Assembly: GCA_022360175.1 (NCBI GenBank)
Contig: JAKSDI010000278.1
Coordinates: 62,001-126,000 of the forward strand
Direction: 5' to 3'
Source: Chitinophagales bacterium
GTDB lineage: Bacteria > Bacteroidota > Bacteroidia > Chitinophagales > Saprospiraceae
Length of the DNA stretch: 64,000 nucleotides
Each line of letters begins with the position of its first letter. The first letter of the stretch is position 1. The notes under the pieces were generated by a model. The model was given only the letters and a program-made list of their open reading frames with translations, did not search any database and was not told where the DNA came from. The position numbers and the translations under genes are program-made. Shown here piece after piece: positions 34,454-41,443 of this stretch.

Positions 34454-35614
34454 TTATTTCAGGTTAATGAAAGCAGATATTTTGTAAAACTCATTACCTG
34501 TAGCCTCTTGATTAGCCAGGTTCTTACCTCCTGCAAATCGAAGAAAATGTCCATTGCCAACAGGTACTTTAATATAAGGGCCTAACCATTGGTAAATGCT
34601 GTGAGCTTCTCCTTCTGTCGCTCTGGTAAGGACAAATTGCTCATAAAATGCACCTAGAGAAAAGGCTTTGCTCACTTTGATACCTGGAGCAGCCCAGTTT
34701 AAGATAAAGTCTCTGGTGGCGGGGCCTTCTTTGCGTAGAGATTTATAATAGGCAAGGTAAAACTCGAATTCGAACCAGTCATTATTGTATAAGGTGAGAA
34801 TGCTGGGTACTATACCATCTCCAATAACGGTCTTCTCTCCTCCTGATAGAAATTTCCCGTGTGTAAAGCCGATAGAAGGGTTGACATATAGTTTGCCATC
34901 TGCAGAAGAGAAACCCAGTCCAGCGCCTGTTTCCAACCATAAATCTCCTCCTACCTCAAGTGTACCAAAAGAAGGATTGGTCCAAAATACACTATACCAG
35001 GTAGCATTAAGCCTGTTCTTTAGGTTGATGTGGCCTAGAAAAACAGGAAAAAACCCACCTACACTATTCTGAACAAAATTTACCGCCAATCCAGAGGATA
35101 AAGGAGTGATTTCTTCATCAGCAGTTTCCTCTTCTTGCATTTCGGTTTCCATTTCCATGGTTTCCGTTTCAGCAGTACCTTTTTTCACAGTTCCCATTTC
35201 CATGGTTTCCGTTTCAGCAGTACCTTTTTTCACAGTTCCCATTTCCATGGTTTCCGTTTCAGCAGTACCTTTTTCCACAGTTTCCATTTCCACGGTTTCC
35301 ATTTCAGCAGTACCTTTTTCCACAGTTTCCATTTCCATGGTTTCCATTTCAGCAGTACCTTTTTCAGTAGTTTCCGTTTTCACGGTTTCCATTTCAATAG
35401 TATCTTTTTCAGCAGTTCCTATTTCCATGGTTTCCGTTTCAACAGTATCTTTTTCCACAGTTTCCATTTCCACGGTTTCCATTTGCTCATCGATAGAGGC
35501 AGATGGTGAAGAATCTTCTACTTCTGCTGTATTTTCCGGTGCGGGCATTTCTTGTGAATACATGCTAAGACTGGAAATAAATAGGCATAATAAGGTGATT
35601 ACAATAGATCTCAT
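34454..35614 (-). CDS. Outer-membrane beta-barrel protein with a 15-residue repeat tract (DUF6733-like)
   Basis: A 386-residue exported protein. A signal peptide (about 1-20) is followed by a low-complexity tract (about 40-155) of 15-residue repeats such as GTAETETMEMGTVKK. The C-terminal 220 residues form a beta-barrel-like domain (GGFFPVFLGHINLKNRLNA ... GNEFYKISAFINLK), resembling DUF6733 and other outer-membrane porin-like proteins. The tract is rich in Glu, Thr, Met and Lys and would be a flexible charged linker. Its DNA repeat suggests variable length. The function is unknown. Confidence 0.75.
   Translation of the reverse strand: MRSIVITLLCLFISSLSMYSQEMPAPENTAEVEDSSPSASIDEQMETVEMETVEKDTVETETMEIGTAEKDTIEMETVKTETTEKGTAEMETMEMETVEKGTAEMETVEMETVEKGTAETETMEMGTVKKGTAETETMEMGTVKKGTAETETMEMETEMQEEETADEEITPLSSGLAVNFVQNSVGGFFPVFLGHINLKNRLNATWYSVFWTNPSFGTLEVGGDLWLETGAGLGFSSADGKLYVNPSIGFTHGKFLSGGEKTVIGDGIVPSILTLYNNDWFEFEFYLAYYKSLRKEGPATRDFILNWAAPGIKVSKAFSLGAFYEQFVLTRATEGEAHSIYQWLGPYIKVPVGNGHFLRFAGGKNLANQEATGNEFYKISAFINLK
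35148..35490. repeat. 45-bp tandem repeats inside a coding region
   Basis: About 7-8 copies of a 45-bp unit (TTTCCATGGTTTCCGTTTCA is its most conserved part on the plus strand), with near-identical copies at the left end and more diverged copies at the right. The unit is 15 codons, so copy-number change keeps the frame. All three plus-strand frames are also largely free of stops here because of the repeat, and those frames are not genes. Confidence 0.9.
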
Positions 35615-35664
35615 GTTGTGTATGATTTTTTGTGAAATATTAATAGTGAATAAATGTGTTTTCT

Positions 35665-35858
35665 TAAGTGCTAAGACAAAATAGTGTTACCATTATATTG
35701 AGAGGAATTTTCATTCTAGACAAGGCAACTTTTCTCACGAGGCCTGACCGAGTAAAAAACGTAAGCGAAGTGGTGCTTCGGTAAGGCTTTTTAACGCGGT
35801 ATAGAATGAATGAAAACTGCCTCGAGATAATATGTGATTTAATTTGTCTTGGCACTTA
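35665..35858. repeat. Long inverted-repeat hairpin element E1
   Basis: TAAGTGCTAAGACAAA on the left answers TAAGTGCCAAGACAAA read from the right end on the minus strand. A second matched block is the TTTTCATTCTA of the left arm with its counterpart in the right arm. The centre has a perfect hairpin, CGAAG-TGGTG-CTTCG (35766-35780), inside A/T-rich arms (GTAAAAAACG ... CTTTTTAAC). The left arm contains a 20-bp word starting ACGAGGCCTGACC (35737-35756) that recurs exactly at 58303-58322. Confidence 0.65.
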
Positions 35859-35906
35859 TAGTATAAAAAATTACTTGCCTTTAGAGAGTATTCAATTTAA
35901 CTATAT

Positions 35907-36066
35907 GAAGTTGTTTAAGAATGTCTGATGAGTCGATTGAGATCAGGTTTTTTCACTAATTGATATTTTTTTTGAGCTTCGTAGTGGTGCTACGGGGCGA
36001 TAAAAAAATGAAAAGAAGGGGAAAAAGATATTTTTAGCGGCCATTAAGATGTTTTTAAACAACTTC
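35907..36066. repeat. Long inverted-repeat hairpin element E2
   Basis: GAAGTTGTTTAA (35907-35918) and its perfect inverse (36055-36066) bound the element. Its exact centre is the hairpin CGTAG-TGGTG-CTACG (35980-35994), flanked by ATTTTTTTT and ATAAAAAAAT arms. The terminal repeat is shared with E4 at 13613-13771, and the central TGGTG loop is shared with E1 while the stem bases differ in a paired way. Confidence 0.65.
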
Positions 36067-36236
36067 TATGCTAAAACAGCAAACAAGTACTCATTCATGT
36101 CGAAAAGGCTTTTACCATATTCTTACCATATACGACCATATAATAGGCCAGAATCCCCGCTTAGTAAAAAGCATGGAATAAATGGTACAAACAGGCTTAT
36201 ATTTGAACGTGTAGTTTTCTCATAGTATGTTAATTT

Positions 36237-36279
36237 GCCCATACATCAAATAAGCCTCCCTTGATGTATGGGCTTTTTT
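36237..36279. terminator. Strong stem-loop at the pbpC 3' end
   Basis: GCCCATACATCAA (36237-36249) pairs perfectly with TTGATGTATGGGC (36261-36273). A TTTTTT run follows on the plus strand, although no plus-strand gene lies upstream. On the minus strand the hairpin follows the pbpC stop without a U-tract. It may be a pbpC 3' hairpin or the terminator of a small plus-strand RNA. Confidence 0.6.
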
Positions 36280-38656
36280 ATTTGCCGATTATTTCGAATT
36301 GTTGTACAAGCCTTTGCCCTTGTTCATCAACTAATGTAAGTACATGCTTTCCTATAGAAGGAGCAAACTCCATGCTATGAAATTCACGAGTCGTACCAAT
36401 GTATGTTTCATCTATATGCCAATAAATAGCTAGCTCATTAGAACGATGTGCTACTTTGAAAACTGTTTTTGAAGGTTGTCCATTCAAATCAACGGGTACA
36501 TAAATTTTTGTGGGGTATTTAGGATATATCAACTGCATGTTGTTAGCTGCTGTTGTGGGATCACAATCTGAACGAAAGGGTGGAATCGTATAATAGTCAG
36601 GATGTTTTTTTCGATAATAATGTTCTGCAACAGGAGGGAGAGAAAAGAAAGATGCTTTTATCATATTGCCTGGAGATTCACATTGAGCATTCACTCTCCA
36701 TTGCTGGCTTTGATCTAGATAGACAGTATGATGGAATTTACAAACATCGGCATTGACACTACTGGCAGGAGCCCAGATAGTATCTGTTGGGCAATTAGGA
36801 GAAGGACGGTAGGCACTTTTTTGACAAACAGATAGTTCTATCATATCATCATAAGGCGGTTCGAACCATTCATTTTTTCCTGGTAAGCGGTTAAAAATGT
36901 CAAATAATACGGGAGCTGCTGCCTTTATGCCAATCAGGCCAGGCCTTCCTTCTCCATCAGCATTTCCTGCCCATACACCCACTGCATATTTGGGATTGAC
37001 ACCTATTGCCCATGCATCTCGAAAACCAAAACTGGTTCCTGTTTTCCAGGCAATACGCCTGCTGGATTCAAAGTTTTCCCATTCTCCCTCGGAATTAGGG
37101 CGTTCTACTTCCTCCATAGCTTCAAATGTGAACCAGATAGCACTGGCGCCAAATCCTGGTGGTGTATTTTGTAAATGCGCTGAAGGACGCTGATAAGGAG
37201 TATAAGAAGCAGGGTGTATATCCCATTTATCATACTGGCTATTGTACGGGTGATAATGCTTTAATACACGAGCCATACAGGCATAAGCATTGGTTATATC
37301 CCATAAGTTGGCTTCAGCTCCACCTAATACTAAAGGGAGGCCATAGTGGCTGGCAGGATGATTAATAGTAGTGAGCCCTATCTTTTGAAGATGATAATGA
37401 AACTTTTCTAAACCATATTGAGATAATAAACGCACAATAGGTACATTTAAAGAGCGTATTAATGCTCGATCAGCTCTAACCATTCCATCATAATCTTCGT
37501 GAAAGTTTTCTGGACGATAACCACCCATTTGAGTTGGCACATCTGCCAAAATGCTTTGAGGGCTGATCAATCCTTCCTGAAGGCAACGAGCATATAAAAA
37601 AGGCTTGAGAATGCTGCCAGTACTTCGAGGAGCTGTGATTACATCTACCTGATTAGCATGCCTTGATCCTGCTTCTGGAACATTTCCAGCATAGGCTAAT
37701 ACTTGCCCGCTTTCTACATCTATTATTATTGCTGCCAGATTGTGAATTTGGTTGCCACTCAATCTTTTTTGATGATGCGCCAGTACACTGTTGAGCTGTT
37801 TTTGCAGTGGAAGTTGAATACTTGTATTGATACGGGCATTCCTTGGTTTATCAGTATATTCGAGGTAGGCCCTGTCCAGCAAATGAGGTGCCAATTGAGG
37901 AAGAGGAAGAGGCGCCTCGGGAAGAGGTTCTTCTATCGCCAATTCATAAGTTAAACTGTCCAGTATTGTTTCCTCCAACAATTTACCCAATAAGCGGTTG
38001 CGCTTTTGTAAAAGAGCATCTCTGCTTCTGCCAGGGTGGATTAATCCAGGACTATTGGGCAATACTGCCATCATGCAGGTTTCAGCCCAGGAAAGTAAAT
38101 GAGGAGGTTTGCCATAGTACCTCCAGGAAGCAGCTTCTAATCCCACAATATTTCCTCCAAAAGGAGCGTGAGATGCATATAGTTTTAAAATATCTTTTTT
38201 CGAATATCCTAACTCGAGCCGGGTGGCTTGAATCATTTCCAGTAGCTTTCGCCAAATGGTACGAGGAGGGTTCCCTCCTGCCATACGAATTACTTGCATA
38301 CTGATAGTGGACCCTCCACTAACAATTTTTCGATTCTTAATATTTTGCCATAAAGCACGCGCTAAACCAATAGGATCTACACCAGGATGGTGATAGAAAC
38401 GATGATCCTCAAATGCAATTAAAGCCGATGCAAATTTATCAGGTACACTATCGATAGGAGGAAATCTCCACTGCCCGTCTTTTGAAATACGAGCACCTAA
38501 TAATGAACCCTCAGAGCTTTCTAATACAAAGCTCTGAGGGGTATTGAAAAGAGGGCGTGGCAGGCAAAACCAGTAAGCCAATATTATTACGATGCATAGT
38601 GCCAGCGTAATAAAAGGATATTTCTTTAATAGCAATTTTAAGTTTGACCTTGCCAT
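36278..38656 (-). CDS. pbpC: Penicillin-binding protein 1C
   Basis: A 792-residue bifunctional peptidoglycan synthase. One N-terminal membrane anchor (about 13-30) is followed by a glycosyltransferase GT51 domain (EDHRFYHHPGVDP and GSTISMQV, about 82-125). The transpeptidase domain has SxxK in STGSILKPF (about 346-354) and KTGTS (about 548-552). The C-terminal 90 residues are the BiPBP_C beta domain typical of PBP1C. The usual alpha-2-macroglobulin partner gene is not adjacent. The 161-aa secreted protein lies 46 bp upstream on the same strand and may share its transcript. Confidence 0.94.
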   Translation of the reverse strand: MARSNLKLLLKKYPFITLALCIVIILAYWFCLPRPLFNTPQSFVLESSEGSLLGARISKDGQWRFPPIDSVPDKFASALIAFEDHRFYHHPGVDPIGLARALWQNIKNRKIVSGGSTISMQVIRMAGGNPPRTIWRKLLEMIQATRLELGYSKKDILKLYASHAPFGGNIVGLEAASWRYYGKPPHLLSWAETCMMAVLPNSPGLIHPGRSRDALLQKRNRLLGKLLEETILDSLTYELAIEEPLPEAPLPLPQLAPHLLDRAYLEYTDKPRNARINTSIQLPLQKQLNSVLAHHQKRLSGNQIHNLAAIIIDVESGQVLAYAGNVPEAGSRHANQVDVITAPRSTGSILKPFLYARCLQEGLISPQSILADVPTQMGGYRPENFHEDYDGMVRADRALIRSLNVPIVRLLSQYGLEKFHYHLQKIGLTTINHPASHYGLPLVLGGAEANLWDITNAYACMARVLKHYHPYNSQYDKWDIHPASYTPYQRPSAHLQNTPPGFGASAIWFTFEAMEEVERPNSEGEWENFESSRRIAWKTGTSFGFRDAWAIGVNPKYAVGVWAGNADGEGRPGLIGIKAAAPVLFDIFNRLPGKNEWFEPPYDDMIELSVCQKSAYRPSPNCPTDTIWAPASSVNADVCKFHHTVYLDQSQQWRVNAQCESPGNMIKASFFSLPPVAEHYYRKKHPDYYTIPPFRSDCDPTTAANNMQLIYPKYPTKIYVPVDLNGQPSKTVFKVAHRSNELAIYWHIDETYIGTTREFHSMEFAPSIGKHVLTLVDEQGQRLVQQFEIIGK

Positions 38657-38702
38657 TTACAAGTTCTCATTGTCTCTCTATACTTGACAATGATTGATCA
38701 AA

Positions 38703-39188
38703 TTATGGATTCACCTGTACATGTGATTGCTCAATGGCCCAGTTGTCACCTTGTTGTTTAAACACAAATGATCCAATAATGCTCTTTCTAAAGTTAGATG
38801 GTAATGCTCCACTCAAATTCATTGAAAGCCGATCAGCGCGAAACATACCAGAAACGCCTAAAATACCCAAATGGCCATTTTGAGAACGATCCTGTTTTAA
38901 TTGTTCTTCCTGCTCTTCAGTGATGAGTTCTATAGGAAATGGGAAACCGTAAAAATCTTCAGGTCCTAATTGATTCAACAATTGGGTGAAAGGCAATCGG
39001 TCTATATTGGGCCTACGGCGCTGAACGATGTAAAGTGTGCGAGACTCTCCCCATTCTTCTTGAACAAGTTGTTCCATATCAGGGTGAGAAAATGCCAATT
39101 CCAGGCAGCTTAAAAGGTCGTTTTCTGACTGGCTGATGCCTAGCTGCATTGCAATTGCTACAAATACGAGCGTAAGTAATGATCTCAT
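38703..39188 (-). CDS. Secreted protein of unknown function upstream of pbpC
   Basis: A 161-residue protein with a signal peptide (about 1-19, ending LGISQ). The mature part is mixed alpha/beta (PDMEQLVQEEWGESRTLYIVQ, FRKSIIGSFVFKQQGDNWAIE) with no known motif. It starts the likely two-gene transcript with pbpC, so a cell-envelope role is possible but unproven. It is divergent from the VWA gene across about 100 bp. Confidence 0.65.
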   Translation of the reverse strand: MRSLLTLVFVAIAMQLGISQSENDLLSCLELAFSHPDMEQLVQEEWGESRTLYIVQRRRPNIDRLPFTQLLNQLGPEDFYGFPFPIELITEEQEEQLKQDRSQNGHLGILGVSGMFRADRLSMNLSGALPSNFRKSIIGSFVFKQQGDNWAIEQSHVQVNP

Positions 39189-39287
39189 GTATAAATGATT
39201 CTATTTTATGTTTTAACGCAAAGTAGCAAAATTTCTTTTTTAAATTTTATGTAATAACATCTTTGCCTGCATCCTACCATAAAAAAC

Positions 39288-41192
39288 ATGAAACAATTCC
39301 TTATTCTTATCAGCCTGGCAGTTCTATTTGGAGCTGCTCAATTTGCCAATACTTATACAGATAGTCATTTGATTGAAGGTATCGTTCTTGATCAGGATAC
39401 AGGTAGCCCTCTCTTTGGAGTTAGCGTATTGGAAAAAGGCACTACCAATGGCACCAATACAGACTTTGATGGTCGATTCTCTCTTACAGTAACAAACGCG
39501 GCTGCTACTCTGGTGATTAGCTATACGGGTTATCAAAGCAAGGAAATAACAAATATTACTCCGGGGAAAGAAATAAAAATTCACTTAGGAGTCAATAATA
39601 TGGTTCTGGATGAGGTAGTGGTCACAGGGAAATCTCGTCCTCGCCTGGGATTGGGCAAGGTCTTTAAAAAAGACAGAAGTAGTGCACCTGCTACTTATCA
39701 TACTGCTCCTTATGTAAATAGCCATATCCCACCATCCGATCCTGTTGATAACTGGAATACTGAAGACTATGCATTGATTCAGGAAAATCGCTTTTTGGAA
39801 GTAGGGCAGGAACCACTTTCTACTTTTTCTATTGATGTGGATGCTGCTTCTTATAGCAATATGCGCCGTTTTCTTAAAAATGGGCAAACACCCCCTAAAG
39901 ATGCTGTACGAATAGAAGAGATGGTCAATTATTTTGATTACGAGTATCCACAGCCGCAGGGAGAACACCCTTTTGAAGTAGTCACTGAATTCTCAGATTG
40001 TCCCTGGCAACCTAAGCATCAGTTATTGCACGTAGGCTTGCAAGGCAAAGAAATTCCGATGGAAAATCTTCCTGCTTCCAATCTGGTATTCCTGATTGAT
40101 GTATCAGGAAGTATGGAAAACGCAAACAAGCTTCCTTTATTAAAGTCATCGTTTAAATTATTGACAGATCAGCTTCGAGAACAGGATAAGGTATCCATAG
40201 TCGTTTATGCTGGCGCAGCGGGTTTGGTATTAGAACCTACTGCTGGCACTGACAAACGGAAAATTAAAGATGCTCTTTCCAAATTACAGGCAGGAGGCTC
40301 TACCGCAGGTGGTGCAGGGATTCAACTTGCATATAAAACAGCCCGCGAACATTTCATTGAAGGTGGAAATAATCGCGTAATTCTGGCTACGGATGGAGAT
40401 TTTAATATTGGAGCTAGCAGTGATGCTGAACTGGTTCGTATGATTGAAAAAGAAAGAGAAAGTGGTGTTTTCTTAACTGTTCTAGGCTTTGGAATGGGAA
40501 ATTATAAGGACAATAAAATGCAACAGTTAGCAGATAAAGGGAATGGCAATCATGCTTATATAGATGATATTAGTGAAGCGCAAAAAGTGCTGGTATCAGA
40601 GTTTGGAGGTACCGTTTTCGCTATAGCGAAAGATGTAAAAATTCAAATAGAGTTTAACCCTGAGCATGTACAGGCTTACCGATTAATTGGCTATGAAAAC
40701 CGTATGCTGGAAAATGAGGATTTTAATGATGATAAAAAAGATGCGGGTGAATTGGGGTCAGGGCATACCGTAACGGCTTTATACGAAATAATACCATCAG
40801 GAACGAAGAGTGATTTTCTGGCTGATGTAGATGAGCTTAAATACCAAAAGGAAAATAAACCAAATGCTGCAAGCCGCAATTCTGAGGAATTGTGCACCGT
40901 CAAACTCCGCTATAAAAAACCAGATGGTAATGTCAGTCAGAAAATAGAACATATCGTATCTGCAAATGATATAAAGGAAGCTAGTGATAATTTCTTATGG
41001 TCTGCCGCTGTTGCCGAATTTGGTATGTTACTACGTAATTCAGAATATAAAAGTAAAGCGAACTATGAGCAAGTAATTCAATTGGCAAAAAAAGCAAAAG
41101 GAAAAGATGAAAATGGCTATCGCCAGGAATTTATCAAAATGGCAAAAACCATGCATAGCCTTGCTGATCCTGAAATGGCAGGGAAGGAGTAA
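39288..41192 (+). CDS. Exported VWA-domain protein with carboxypeptidase-like regulatory domain (YfbK-like)
   Basis: A 634-residue exported protein. A signal peptide is followed by a CarboxypepD_reg-like beta domain (about 30-115; GTTNGTNTDFDGRFSL). A von Willebrand factor N-terminal region (about 150-240) and a VWA domain come next, with the metal site DVSGSMENANK (about 270-280). The C-terminal DUF3520-like region ends with FLWSAAVAEFGMLLR. This order matches YfbK-like proteins common in Bacteroidota. The role is unknown, perhaps adhesion or envelope assembly. A 7-bp array begins 4 bases after its stop. Confidence 0.88.
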   Translation: MKQFLILISLAVLFGAAQFANTYTDSHLIEGIVLDQDTGSPLFGVSVLEKGTTNGTNTDFDGRFSLTVTNAAATLVISYTGYQSKEITNITPGKEIKIHLGVNNMVLDEVVVTGKSRPRLGLGKVFKKDRSSAPATYHTAPYVNSHIPPSDPVDNWNTEDYALIQENRFLEVGQEPLSTFSIDVDAASYSNMRRFLKNGQTPPKDAVRIEEMVNYFDYEYPQPQGEHPFEVVTEFSDCPWQPKHQLLHVGLQGKEIPMENLPASNLVFLIDVSGSMENANKLPLLKSSFKLLTDQLREQDKVSIVVYAGAAGLVLEPTAGTDKRKIKDALSKLQAGGSTAGGAGIQLAYKTAREHFIEGGNNRVILATDGDFNIGASSDAELVRMIEKERESGVFLTVLGFGMGNYKDNKMQQLADKGNGNHAYIDDISEAQKVLVSEFGGTVFAIAKDVKIQIEFNPEHVQAYRLIGYENRMLENEDFNDDKKDAGELGSGHTVTALYEIIPSGTKSDFLADVDELKYQKENKPNAASRNSEELCTVKLRYKKPDGNVSQKIEHIVSANDIKEASDNFLWSAAVAEFGMLLRNSEYKSKANYEQVIQLAKKAKGKDENGYRQEFIKMAKTMHSLADPEMAGKE

Positions 41193-41195
41193 TTT

Positions 41196-41245
41196 GTGAG
41201 TAGTGAGTAGTGAGTAGTGAGTAGTGAGTAGTGAGTAGTGATTGG
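41196..41245. repeat. 7-bp tandem array (GTGAGTA)
   Basis: Six exact copies of GTGAGTA (41196-41237) are followed by GTGATTGG. It begins 4 bases after the VWA gene stop. The final heptad is the same as in the 53993 array. Confidence 0.92.
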
Positions 41246-41383
41246 AAGAAAAAGGCTAGATCGGAAAAAGATTGATTATTGTTTTGCTATGTATTTAAAG
41301 GGGATGCTTGGCTTTGAGTTGGGCATTCCCTCTTATACTTGGTTGAGCATTTGAAGTCGGAACCATCTAAACTTTTTCAACTT

Positions 41384-41442
41384 CCCTAAACCCTAAACCC
41401 TAAACCCTAAACCCTAAACCCTAAACCCTAAACCCTAAACCC
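41384..41442. repeat. 7-bp tandem array (CCCTAAA)
   Basis: Eight exact copies of CCCTAAA plus CCC end one base from the stop of the minus-strand GH57 gene. The unit equals the plant-type telomere repeat, a coincidence here. It is the second array in the 251-bp gap between the convergent VWA and GH57 genes. Confidence 0.95.
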
Positions 41443-41443
41443 A

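Larger units (their letters stand above)
35615..36277. other. 663-bp intergenic region with two hairpin elements and a stem-loop
   Basis: No gene is supported. It holds element E1 (35665-35858), element E2 (35907-36066), three ACCATAT words spaced 11 and 10 bp (36114-36141) and a terminator-like stem-loop (36237-36279). The minus-strand frame of 63 codons across E1 is a product of the inverted repeat. Confidence 0.7.

Noticed and set aside
35106-35684. Long plus-strand open frames (192 and 124 codons) over the outer-membrane gene
   Set aside because: They arise because the 45-bp repeats lack stops in other frames. Their translations are low-complexity runs, while the minus frame has a signal peptide and a barrel domain.
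35664-35855. Minus-strand frame of 63 codons in the E1 region
   Set aside because: It coincides exactly with an inverted repeat and has no protein-like features.
41384-41442. Telomere or chromosome end
   Set aside because: CCCTAAA equals the plant telomere unit, but the array is only eight units long, lies between two genes, and other 7-bp arrays in the window have different units.
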